From the NCBI GenBank assembly GCA_963924555.1, contig OZ004594.1, forward strand, positions 1,488,001 to 1,552,000: a DNA stretch of 64,000 nucleotides, read 5' to 3'. Below, piece after piece: positions 36,758 to 48,250 of this stretch (positions within the stretch are counted from its first letter, which is position 1; each line of letters starts with the position of its first letter). This DNA comes from Crambe crambe (lineage: Eukaryota > Porifera > Demospongiae > Poecilosclerida > Crambeidae). The notes beneath the pieces are model-generated. The model was given only the letters and a program-made list of their open reading frames with translations, was not told the origin of the DNA and searched no databases. Both the position numbers and the translations under genes were made by a program.

Positions 36758-38344
36758 GTTATAAGAAAGGGGGAGGTACCCATACAACACATACCCGAAA
36801 AGGTGGCATCCTCAGATGTGCCCAATCCCCAATGCATCCCTAATGCCAGAAGAATTTGCAGGTGGAAATGCGAGGTCTAGTTTGAGTTTTGATGAAGGAA
36901 CAAGAGGAAATAGAGAAGTTGAAAAACTATAGTAGATTTACTAATATGCTCCAGAGAGTGAAATGAAAGGAAGTAGACTTATCTTTGACAAGGAAACTAT
37001 TTGAATCATTCTTGTTTCTTTTGAGCAAGGTAAATTTATCTTTTGGTGATCAAAAGTCTTTTTTAAAATATCTGTTTCACCATTATTATGCAAGTGTGCA
37101 TATGCCAATACCATGGAACCACTTCTCTTCCATGGACATCATGAACACACTATAAAAATTGTGAGCCTGACTCTTACTCAGCCTCCTGGAGCAGAGCTGG
37201 ATCCAGGGGAGAGGTTTGCAAACTCCCTTTTTGTTCCCATGCTACAATTTGACCATGCCTACTTGCTTAGCCATGTCTATTTTTCTTTGACAATTTGTGT
37301 TTCTCCTCTAAAGTAGCACAATTAGAAGAGAGAACATGTTACATGTGTGGGCTAACTAAACTAGGAACTAATGCGGTTACTATATCATCTATCTATGTAT
37401 ACATGACACATCCATTTTTGCTTTCACTTTCAAGGTCACACATTGGATAACTTGGTACATACTAACTGTGATTTCCTTTTACGATCGCACCTGTGACCAC
37501 GCACGTGTCATTCAAAGATATCTTTCGGAGTATGTGCTTTCCTTAAAACAATCACACCTGTAACTTTGTATGTGTCACTTCAAAGATCTTTTGGAGCACT
37601 TTGGCTTACTTTTCAAGATAACTCGGTGCATACTAACTGTGATTTGAGGTGTGACCTTGCATGTATCACTTTGAGTTTGAGTGTAATAGCTAGCTAGCTA
37701 CAACACAAATTTTGAGATGCTTCATCTCTTTGCTTACACTCATGATATAATGTAAGCAATGCTCAATAGTGGTAGCCTACCAGTGAAGCCAACATGGGTC
37801 CTCCAAAACTAATATGCTCCTTCTTGTACCTTTCCTCATGGTCCAGTGTTTGTGCTCCTAGTCCTGCAACCCCAGCTATCTAAAAACCCTGGATCCAGCC
37901 CTGTAGAGTAGTTTTGATATGTTGGTGCACTCATTTCTACAACTGGAATCAATTATATGCCATTAAGGGGGAGATACTAACCACACACTTATTATACCAA
38001 CTGGAAGTACACTCCCCAGATGGCAAAGGACCCCTTGGGTTCATTCTGATTTCATCATTACATATCTTGGACCATGCCCTCTCATGGACCCCCATCTAAC
38101 ACAGCTGATTGTTCTCTCCAAGATAACTCATCTGCCTGCGAATAAGGGGTCCAAGGCTCTGTTTCAGGAGCAGAGCTACCAAAATTTGAATTCCAAATTT
38201 GACCCTTGACCTCATTTTACTGACACCGCAAAAATGTACATCAATTTCTCTGCAATCAGGATTTGAAGGTGTGGCTGCTTCAACCCCCTCTACTTAAAAA
38301 AACAGGTGCAAGTTATGCGATATCGATTTTTCATGTTGCAGACC
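36758..38344. other. Unique spacer between the two UNC13-like copies
   Basis: About 1.6 kb with no homology to either duplicated arm by eye, and no credible gene. It includes a terminal-inverted-repeat element at 37192-37903. It marks the junction interval of the tandem duplication. Confidence 0.65.
37192..37903. mobile_element. About 712-bp element with 17-bp terminal inverted repeats (hAT-like, non-autonomous)
   Basis: The left end reads CAGAGCTGGATCCAGGG; the right end is the reverse complement of CAGGGCTGGATCCAGGG, one mismatch in 17. The CAGRG...GGATCCAGG start resembles hAT-family termini. I could not find an exact 8-bp target duplication (left flank TCCTGGAG, right flank TAGAGTAG). 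No transposase frame inside. Confidence 0.7.
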
Positions 38345-38345
38345 C

Positions 38346-38353
38346 TATAAATA
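38346..38353 (+). promoter_or_regulatory. TATA-like box upstream of UNC13-like copy 2
   Basis: TATAAATA lies at the very start of homology with copy 1 (which has TATAAGTA). A 129-bp element insertion now separates it from the copy 2 start codon, 210 bp away. Confidence 0.5.
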
Positions 38354-38365
38354 GACCCTTGAAGG

Positions 38366-38494
38366 CAGTGTTGCCAGGTTCATGGATTTAGCTATCCACA
38401 ATCTGTGGATTTTTGGATAACAAAATTGTCTATGGATGACTATGGATTTCTATGGTATCTGTGGATTTTTTAAGTGAGCAACCTGGCAACACTG
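38366..38494. mobile_element. 129-bp MITE inserted between the TATA-like box and ATG of UNC13-like copy 2
   Basis: The ends are perfect inverted repeats CAGTGTTGCCAGGTT and AACCTGGCAACACTG. Copy 1 has uninterrupted AGACCCTTGACATCC here, while copy 2 has CCCTTGA on both sides of the element, consistent with an 8-bp-type target duplication. This is absent from copy 1, so it arrived after the duplication or was present only on that haplotype. Confidence 0.85.
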
Positions 38495-38555
38495 AGGCCC
38501 TTGACATTCTGCAAGCTGCTGATTTCTCTGTAGAAGAAAGATACAGGCGTAGAGG

Positions 38556-41500
38556 ATGTCTGAGATGCAGAAACTGCGATTGAGTAAGCATGTGGATTTG
38601 GGTGGCAATGACAAAAATCTCCAGCGAATAGCAGAGGACAGAAGGTAAGATTTGCAGATTGGCCATGCCAGGCACAAGAGTTGAACACTTTTAAGTCTTA
38701 ACTGCGCAGTCAGTGGGAGTACAAGTCATTATGATAATGACTAGCTATTACTCTATGTGCAATGTGAGCCTATAGTTAATATCTGCTTAATTAGCAGAGA
38801 GATGGGACTCTTTTAATGTAGTCAGAGAGTACAGTGATTGACTGTGAAGATCTGAGGATCTGATGCTTCAATCTAACATTTCTAGCTGAAATTTGGCTGC
38901 TCCTTTGCATCAGATGGTTAATCATAAGAAATGCTTTCTGCAAAGTGATCTCTGTGATAATTGTGTTGTTGCCTTAGCAGCAATTTGCACTTACTGAGCA
39001 CGTAACCCTGCCATCACTTAATAAATGTATGAGGTTAAAGGATCTGTTAATAACAGCAACAGAGTTAATGGAGTATACAGAAGTATATTTCGATAGAGAA
39101 TGCAAAGAATACACTGAGCACCTGCTACAACCAACTGTTAGGGTTGTAATAGCAACAGTTAACTAATAGAGTATACATTTTGATAGAGAACTGTGAGAAA
39201 ATAACACCTGCTAAACCAGTTGCTATAGTAATAATTATGTATGAATCTGTGTGGAACAACAACAGCTAATGGAGTATATACATAGGACTTTAGTCATAGG
39301 CGAAGGAAGCAGGGGGGCACTGGGGGCACGTGCCCCCCCTAGATTATGGTCAGGGGGGCACAGGGGGCACCATGCTAGGTGATTGTCCACTGGCTCTTGA
39401 GGTTTGATTCAATATTATAATTCAAATTATTTTTGGAGTGTTGTAAGATTCATTAACTCTAAGTGCATAATGTTCAAGAGTGCTCTAATTAGTGGGTGTG
39501 GCCAATAAGTGGGTGTTTCCAAGGCCAAAATTTTTTATGCATGGCGTGCAGCGCTTTACTCCCCCTATGTGCCCCCCTAGTCTAAAACATCTTCCTACAC
39601 CTATGTTAGTGTACTGAAACTTGCCAAATGAAAGATTGTGTATTATAATGTGGAATACCGAAGACAATGTTGGTTCTCATGTGTTTGTTAACATGGCAGC
39701 ATTGTCCTCCTGTGACAGTGACTTGTCTATAGTACCACATGTGTGCAAGAGAAACTGGTTTAACAGAGTAATAGGCCTTTTAAGTTTTTTTTATTGACCT
39801 GAGGCCTGATAATTAACTATTAAATTTATTTTTCATTGACCTTATGTTATTTTTCATTGACCTTATGTTATTTTTCATTCACTCATTAATTAGAGAGCTG
39901 TACTATAGGGGCCTCCTCCCTGGGGAAGATACCGTGTCAATTGTAGCTGATGGTGAGGTCAGTATAAACAAAGTTGTGTCTATTAGCTGGTGGTGTGTGT
40001 GTGGAGGGAAAGAGAACTTCCTGTGATTACCTTCCCCATTGGAGTGGTCCAAGAGGTCATGAAATTCCATACGAAAATGAAATATTCACAGGGTTGTTTT
40101 TCCCGAACTGCTGCTGTTAATGTCACTTATACAACTTCACACACTTACAGGAGTCACCAGATGATGATGCATTCAAGAACACTGAATTTGTTCTACGTCT
40201 ACCTGCTCATGGAGTGAATGGTGATGTAGTAAGTCAGACCATTAAGTACATGTAGTATTAAAATCAACACCAAAAAAAAAAAAAAAGTCCAAATTTGACA
40301 CCAAAAAAATGTGTAAAATTCTAAGTTTCTTGCTGATCCAGCTTGTTTCTCTATGTACATGCAGCCACACAAAGAGCACACTCGCACTTCAATAGGTGAC
40401 TGTGAAGACAACTTTTTCTTCCTCAAAGCCTTCGATGAATCTGAGGTAGTCATGTCACTAACTTACAATGTGTGTGTGTGACTGGTCGAAGAGATTTTTG
40501 CAGCTGAATATTAATTTTTAGTCACTACTAATAAATTAATATAACATCACTCGCCAGGTGGAAAAGACATGTGTGGTAGCCTTGGCAACTGTTGACAATA
40601 TTCGTAAGACTGCTGATGATACCATAAAGCAACAACTCAAGGACTACATGCAGAAGGCTTGTGTTTTTGTTTGTTTGTTTTTTTATTTGTTTATTTTTAA
40701 TTGGCTGAATCATGCTTTAGGTTTTCGACCTTCCAAAGAGCAAAATGGAGGTTCTTAATGGAATAGCTGCAGCTGAAAATGTGAGTTTAAGAACACATAA
40801 TGTATCTTGAAGATCTGAATTCCATGTTAGCCAGCTGCAGTACGTATAATAATGTCTATTTCCTTACATTATGGTGATTTTTCTGTTTATATTTCACACA
40901 CCATTAACCTCATTAAAGAGTCCTGAATTGTGTCTGACCTGTAAAGGTAAGAAGCACTATATAGTTTCACTCAGCAGGAAGTTGCACATAGGGTTAGGAC
41001 TAAGCTCTATAGGCTGGGGTTAGAGCTCCAAGGTTAGGGATAGGGCTCGTATGCTGTGGCTACATGAGACTATAAGGGTTATTATACAGCTAGGGCTATG
41101 GCTACTGCTATGGGTTCTAGGGCTAACACAAGATCACTTGTAATCTTCCCCTCTCTCGCCCACTCCAGTGAATGTTTCCTCTTAATGAGATTACCTCTCT
41201 TTTTTGTTTGCAGTTCTCCATGCCAGAGCTCTCATACCAAAAGATGCTAATGGTGAGTAGATTAGTACTGCTGTGATCTTGCCAAATTACATACTGACAA
41301 AAATAGCAGCGTAGACTCTTTAGGTTGTCCTGATTAGAGGCGTCCTAGTTATTTCCAAGATGAAGATAAAGGGCCAGCAACCATTTGTTGACTCTCGCTC
41401 TGCAGGAAAGAGTGACCCTTACTGTCGTCTTGGTATCCTGAATCAAAAGCATCTTGACACTGAATTGGTGAAGACGAAGGATCTTGAGAATTGGCAGAAG

Positions 41501-42472
41501 GAAGGGATGGTGAGTGAAATCATGGCCACCTCCACCAAACCTGCCACGCTCAATCCTGACTGGAACGAGGAAGTGGAACTGTGAGTTTATTGAGTGGAAT
41601 GGGAATGAGAAAGTGGAACTGTGAGTTTTTTCCGAGTGGAATGGGAATGGAGAAGTGTAGTTTTATCAAGTGGAATGGGAATGAAGCAGTTAAAAGTATT
41701 ATTTAAGTAGCTAGTTGTATAAAACATCTTATTGAAGTACACTACAATGTGCACACAACTTATTCTATAACAATCAAAATTAATAGATACCCTAAATTAG
41801 TTCATGTTATGTAACAGTTTTCACCGTTACAGCTTACATGTGATTAATAATTTACATGACCAATCAGCATCAAAAATTTCCCCATACTTATAAATTTCAT
41901 TAATTTTATTTAATTTTTTGCTTTTTTTTTCTTTTCTTTTTTTAACTCCAGGACTGTGACAAACCCAAGGGAGGAGATATTGGTCATAGAGATCTGGTAA
42001 GAAAAAGACTTTTTAATGTAGTGTTCCAATTAATGAAAGGGGCTCCTCTCCATAAGAAATCAAGGGTGCTCCTCTCCATAAGATTAATGAAAGGGGCTCC
42101 TCTCCATAAGAAATCAAGGGGGCTCCTCTCCATAAGATTAATGAAAGGGGCTCCTCTCCATAAGAAATCAAGGGGGCTCCTCTCCATAAGATTAATGAAA
42201 GGGGCTCCTCTCCATAAGAAATCAAGGGGGCTCCTCTCCATAAGATTAATGAAAGGGGCTCCTCTCATTTCGTAATGATGTTCTCTTGCAGGGACAGTGA
42301 TGATGAAGAAGTGCAGCAGGACATGAAGATAAAGGGCCTAAAAGGATTTGGACAGTAAGTCCCCCTCCCTCACACACTGCACACTAAGTCCCCTCCCCCA
42401 CTTCACACTAAGTCCCCCACACATTTCACACCTCCACAAACTCCACACAAAGCCCCCTCCACACAAGTCCCC

Positions 42473-42503
<31 letters not shown>

Positions 42504-44750
42504 ACACACAGCACACACACACGCTCTCTTCTACATAGAGATAAAATAGGGAGATGAAAAAATTCTGCTCAGTTTTCTAGCAGATCTCCGGAAAGGGGTG
42601 GATGATTTCATGGGACGCTGCTTCTACCCTCTCCACAAAATCCCCGTCAGTGGAGAAGAGAGGACCTTCTCCATCCACTCCCACTCAGGGAAGCACAAAT
42701 ATGGCTTCATCTCCCTCTCCACTAATATCAGAGGAATCAAAGCTGATGTACCACTGGAGGTGAGTCTGTGAAATATTCTCCCTCTCTCCCTTGATCCTCC
42801 CTCCTTTCCTCTACTGCCCCTCCTTCCACTGCCCCTTCCTCTCTCATCCTTCCCTTGATCTTCCTTCCTTCTCTCTGCTGCCCTTCCCTCCCTCCCCCTT
42901 GATCCTCCATCCTTCCCTTCCTTCTCTCCCTCTCTCCCTTTCCCTCTTTCTCTCCCCATCCATCCCTCCTTCTCTCCATCTCTCCCTTCCTTTCCTCCTC
43001 CCTCCCTCTCTCTTCCACAGTCAATGTGCCTCTCCCTTAATTGCAGGTGTCCATATGGGAGCACACCATGTTAACGAGGGCACTGGTGAACCATTCCAGC
43101 AGACAGAAAGATAGTCACTACATTCATTGCTGGGATGGAGAGATCCCCACTGATGGGGAGAAGTTGCTGGAGCAGCATGCTCTGATGAATGGTCTGAACG
43201 AACTTCAGCTGACTGCCATGTGAGTGCAAATGGCTTCTTTTTTTTTCCCACCAAAACACACGATAGGATTTTTTAAGGAAAGTTTTAATAGGTGTCTTCA
43301 TTTTTATCTACATCACATGATGGCTTTATCTTGCAGTCGATTCTCTGTGCTGTACAAGTACCACAAGGTGTATGCCATCAAGGCCAGCACCCTGAGAGCT
43401 CTCCTCCAGAAGATAAAGCGCCACAAGGGATACCTCCCGACCAACTTCACGCTGGACCAAATCAAGGAGGCTGGGCATAAGTCATCGGATTGGGTATGTT
43501 TACTAGCTGTGGTTATGGTAAGCCAGTAAATTGAAAATTACTAACATTGGTTACTATGGTAATGGCAATGATTACTATGGTAATGACAATGGTTACTATG
43601 GTAATGGAAAATTACTAACTTTGGTTACTATGGTAATCTGTAATCTATGATTTAGTTGGTGCAGTTGTTCTCAGACCTGATGGAATTAGCTAATGAGATT
43701 CTGAAGAACCATCTCAGCATCTTCTACATCAAGAAAAGTGAAAATGTGGAGAGAATAGAGGATGATTTAATGTACGCTATTTAGGGAACTGCTACAGGGA
43801 ATTATTTATATTACGGGTATAATTAGAGAAGATTTCCTCTTAATTAGTCATGTGTACATGGTTTGATTGTTTATCTTCTGTTATCATAGCAACTTGTTTA
43901 GAATAAAGTATATCTATTGTACATGAAGTTATTACAATGTGACCTATTGCCTGCTACATACAGCATACTGAGGGAGCTTTATTCGTTTCAGCCCTTCACC
44001 CACCAGCTACCTCCTGAGAAGCGAAACCTGAAGGAAGTCCTCGAGAACTTCATCAAGGAGGCCACACCCAACTGGTTCCACCTTCAAATCGCCAACTTAG
44101 AACCACAGAAAAAGGTGAGCTCATAATACTCAGAATCTGCTTCCTATTGTGGTCTATGCGTACGAGTACAATTTTTCTTAGTTACTATTATTATTGCTTT
44201 GCGCACAGACTGAAAAGACGGAGCTGAATGCTTTAAGAGAGCTCTGTAAGGATTGCCTTGATCTAAGCCAGGCCATATTGAAGAAAGTCAGCCCTCTCTT
44301 CATGGAGTAAGTTGTACCAGTTACTAACCATAGTCCCCTTGTAATATTGGTCAGGGGGAAGGGCACAAAACATACTCTAATTTTACACTCCTATTTCCTT
44401 TAATTAGAGACGGGGTAAGCTACTTCACACACTTCTTCACTGCCCTGGACAAACTGGTGAGTGTATTGAAGTAAATGGCTATTGAAATTCCCTCGTGAAG
44501 ATAATGTTACATCAAGTTGATGCATGGGGGGAATTTTGAAGAAACCCCCCTATTCCCACCAAACCTACATAGCTCCCCTAACATGCTATATACAGTGCAT
44601 GTTGTTTGACTGCATAGTTGGGAGATGAGGCAGAGAAGCAGCTAAAGTGCAAACCCAGTCAGGAATTGGCTCACGTCACTTATGAGATTCACACTGATTT
44701 CAGAGAGTTATCAAAGTTATCAAAATACCTTGATAAAAGGTGTGTCTTCT

Positions 44751-44803
<53 letters not shown>

Positions 44804-47737
44804 GTAAATATGTTCCTTTTACTTGTAGTGTTGCAGCACAATTGAGAATGTGTCAGTCGCACTCGTGGTTCAAAGACATGGTGGAACAGTGGATCAAACT
44901 GGTAACCGATCGCTGCAAAGAACGCATCAAGAAAGCCATTCACCTCAATGAGAACTTGGGAGTGGCTAATGTGAGGATCTCCTCCTCTGCTGTGGACACG
45001 TCAGGATTCCTGCTCCAGGTGGGAGAATTCTGGAAGCACCTTGATTGGCCGGATCCCATAGTGGCGTATGCACTGCTGGCCACCATGGTCCAGCGGATGT
45101 GCGACTGTGCGCAGTATTATGTGGGGGAGTTGTACAATTCTTATGAGGACCATAGCGACCAGGACGGACACTATATGGCATCCGATGAGGTTTGTTCAAG
45201 ATTAAGTCAAAAATTGCCATAGCTTCACTCCTTTCCCTCTCTCCTCACCTCATTTTCTCTCTTCTTCCCTCCCTCTCTTCCCCTGCCTCCCCCCTCTCCT
45301 CTTCTCCTTCCTCCCTTCCTCCCTCCCCTCTCCCCTTTCCCCCTCCTCCCCCTCTCCCCTTCCCCTTCCTCCCCTTCCTCCTCCCTCCCCCTCTCCCCTC
45401 GACAGCTGAGTGTGGCCCTTAACAACATGCACCACATTAGGACAGTGGTGGGGCAGCTGCCTGAGCAACTGAAGCTCCAAGAGTTCTATAACTGTCTGGA
45501 GGGGGGAACCCGTGCCAAGGACCTTGTGGGCAAAGTTTTGAGCAATGCTGATGAAGATTTCCAGAATAATATGCTGCTTATCGTTCAAGATATATCAGTA
45601 AAGGTAACTTCAAAGAAAAGAAAGAAAAAAAAAGATTTCAGTAGCTTTTATGTTAATATTCTCTGTTCCTTCTCTTGCAGTACTCTCCTCACATTCGTAA
45701 GTACATAGCAAATGCGATGAAGGCACCTAGTGATATTTCAGATATTGATGTGAGTGTCTCTATAATTTATAAGACATTGCAGTGCTGACACCCTGAGGAT
45801 TTCAGTGCTGACACCCTGAGGATTTCAGTGCTGATGCCCTGAGGATTGCAGTGCTGACACCCTGAGGATTTCAGTGCTGATGCCCTGAGGATTGCAGTGC
45901 TGACACCCTGAGGATTTCAGTGCTGATGCCCTGAGGATTGCAGTGCTGACACCCTGAGGATTTCAGTGCTGATGCCCTGAGGATTGCAGTGCTGACACCC
46001 TGAGGATTTCAGTGCTGATGCCCTGAGGATTGCAGTGCTGACACCCTGAGGATTTCAGTGCTGGCACCCTGAGGATTTCAGTGCTGATGTCCTGAGGATT
46101 TCAGTGCTGATGCCCTGAGGCAGTTGCACTTTTAGTTATAATGTGCCATACTTGTTTTTCTGTGTGCAGACAATAGCTCCCTTGCTCGACTACTTGACGG
46201 TCAACCTGCAGACTCTGGGAGACAAGACTTACTCAGACGTCTTCTCCTTGTGAGTTTGTAGGGGATGTGTGGAAGCAGTGAGGGAGACATGGGGGAAGGA
46301 GGAGGGGGAGGGGAACCTGGGAGGGGGGGAGAGAGAAGGCCTGGGAAGGAAGGGATGGTTGTATAAGGAGAGAGTGAAGGAAGAGTGAGGCCAGCAAGGG
46401 GAAGGGAGAAGTGATAACAATATTAGAGAAAGAGCGAATGAATTGCTGTGATGGTATCCACCCTTTGCATACTTTTAGAATTCTGCTTCCAATTTGGAGT
46501 GTCTGCATTGATGCAATCAGAACGTCTCTGAGGGACCTTGACTACAAGAAAGGAACAGATGTTGCCCTCCTTTACCAAAGACTTGCTACACTCCTGGACA
46601 CTTTGAAAGAGTTCTTCTATGCTGATGGACAAGGACTTAGTGATTCACAGATGGACAGTGACACTTATGGTGTAAGTCACATGATACAGTCATGTGATAA
46701 ATAACTAAACCGTGTGATATCATGTGATATCATATGATGCATAACTGAAGTCATGTGATGCTATTGAAGTCAGTCATATGATGCATAACTAAAAATCATG
46801 TGATACAAATCATTTATGTATTCAGGAATTGAAAGCAGACTTGAACGTCCTGAAGCTGCAGTCAGATGACTTGACACTGCGATTTTTGTCAGACCTTGTC
46901 AGGTTGCAGGAAGAGAAGATCAAGGAAGGTGACATGACACTGGGGAAGCTGCTGGTGAGTCTCCAGTACGACAGGGACAAATCATGTCTTGACGTCCATG
47001 TCATCCAAGGGAAGGGCTTACCTGCCATGGATAGAGATGGTAAGGCTGATGTGTGCAGTTGCCCAAGATAATATAAGTCTAACATGTGAGACGTTCTTGA
47101 GTATAATCCTTTTGTAATTTTCATTTTTGCGTGCCTTAGGGTTGAGTGACCCTTATGTGCAGCTCACTTTGCTCCCTCGGTGGATTTTTGTGGAGAACAG
47201 CAAGAAGATTCACGAAACGCAAGTGGTGAAGTCCTCCCTTGACCCTTACTTCGACAGGGAGTTCTTAATGTGAGTCCTCGACTTGATATTTTTGGTTTCA
47301 ATATAATTATCATGAGATAAAGTCAGCTACTTTATTTCTGAGTCTGAATGCATTCATCCACTCTCTGTTCATGTTCCAGACCTGTTTCTGAGGAAGATAT
47401 GGCAAGGAAAGGCACCATTCTTCTCTTCACGATCTTCGACTACGACATGTTCACCAAGAATGACTTCACAGGCTTGTGTGCTGTTGCCCTCGACAGCATC
47501 CCGTGGACTCCCACCCCATCCACCTCGCAGGACAAATCTGCCACCACCGGAACACGGAAAAACCTCATTCTTCCCCTCTTTGTCGTCTCGGAGGACAGCA
47601 ACACACCAGCTTTGCTGGAATTGGTCAGCAGGTCGGTGAAGGGTGACAGCATGGCTTCCAGCTTCTTCAAGGCAAATAAAACTATTTTGGGAAATGTGGA
47701 GAAACTCTATCGAGAAGGCAGTAGGACTTCCCTCTAA
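38556..47737 (+). CDS. UNC13D/BAIAP3-like vesicle-priming protein (C2-MUN-C2), tandem copy 2
   Basis: Exon by exon equivalent of copy 1, starting MSEMQKLRLSKHVDLGGNDK and ending REGSRTSL. First C2 around 41215-42760 (KSDPYCRLGILNQKHLDTEL, NPDWNEEVEL, EIWDSDDEE), MUN about 43050-46670, second C2 46828-47737 (AMDRDGLSDPYVQLTLLPRW, FDYDMFTKNDF). Coding length changes relative to copy 1 are loss of VPD in the third exon, gain of RL in the same exon, loss of DIE or equivalent near 43695, and loss of five residues (KRTTL) near 45503; all keep frame. Amino-acid replacements are scattered, for example WIFAE to WIFVE and YFDEEF to YFDREF. No stop or splice loss was found, so both copies look functional. 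Expression and division of labour are unknown. Confidence 0.88.
39295..39605. mobile_element. 311-bp MITE inserted in UNC13-like copy 2, first intron
   Basis: The ends CATAGGCGAAGGAAG and CTTCCTACACCTATG form imperfect inverted repeats. An exact 5-bp target duplication TTAGT flanks it (39290-39294 and 39606-39610). The empty site is visible in copy 1 near 28278 (ACTTTAGTGTACTG). The interior is G/C-run rich with GGGGGCAC repeats. No coding capacity. Confidence 0.9.
42030..42266. repeat. 54-bp minisatellite in UNC13-like copy 2 intron, about four copies
   Basis: Unit TTAATGAAAGGGGCTCCTCT followed by CCATAAGAAATCAAGGGGGC and TCCTCTCCATAAGA. Copy 1 has only the flanking single sequence near 30970. 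The repeat makes artefactual open frames on both strands. Confidence 0.92.
42470..42511. repeat. Poly-C and (CA)n tract in UNC13-like copy 2 intron
   Basis: About 20 C followed by a CA dinucleotide repeat. Copy 1 lacks this expansion at the matching place near 31190. Confidence 0.85.
44752..44800. repeat. (GA)n microsatellite in UNC13-like copy 2 intron
   Basis: About 24 GA units, versus about 11 in the homologous intron of copy 1. It lies in an intron, so the Arg-Glu repeats it would encode are not protein. Confidence 0.9.
45780..46120. repeat. 23-bp minisatellite, about 15 copies, in UNC13-like copy 2 intron
   Basis: Units alternate between CAGTGCTGACACCCTGAGG and CAGTGCTGATGCCCTGAGG plus ATTT or ATTG, forming a higher-order 46-bp period. 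Copy 1 holds only two units at 34392-34437. Confidence 0.95.
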
Positions 47738-48250
47738 TTACGTTGATGGTTTTGTGACTTTCATCATCCCTGTGGTACAAATTCCCACGCTCCTTTTTAG
47801 TTAAATCTTACACTTTGTTCACTATAGACAGACACAGAATAAATCAGCTTTATAATTCTCTCATATATAAATTCACTTCTGCTGGCATATGCATAGCTTT
47901 GATCTATCGTATATACACATGAAAATGGAATGATTTGACTAAATTAACAGATTTAATAAGTGCTGGCTACTGCCACTACTTAAATATTGAATGTATTATT
48001 ATTGCACAATATTAATAATATGGACAGAGAAAAGAGAGATGAATACATGAAAGAATTTAGTATAGGAACAGAGAGAGGGAGAGAGAGGTCTTAAGACTTC
48101 AAAATAAAAAGAAGGATTATGACTGACTATAAGTATCACTTGCATTTACTGTGTATGTATGCACATTACATACACACATAGAGATTATGTGCTCAAATAA
48201 TATAACTCTAAAATGTTTGGTGCACATGTTTAGGACAATCGATGTGACTG
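47738..48250. other. Convergent spacer between UNC13-like copy 2 and PDPK1
   Basis: The first 270 bp are homologous to the 3' flank of copy 1 (to about 48008); the rest is unique with a short purine-rich GAGAGGGAGAGAG patch near 48070. No exon seen. Confidence 0.6.

Noticed and set aside
37113-37316. Short frame in the spacer between the UNC13 copies
   Set aside because: Overlaps the left terminus of a non-autonomous element; no domain.
41984-42275. Repetitive open frames on both strands with ERSPLDFLWRGAPFINLM-like units
   Set aside because: Direct product of the 54-bp intronic minisatellite, absent in gene copy 1.
44618-45222. Arg-Glu repeat (ERERERER) apparently inside the UNC13-like protein
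   Set aside because: The GA repeat lies between a clear donor after YLDK and an acceptor before VAAQLR; it is intronic.
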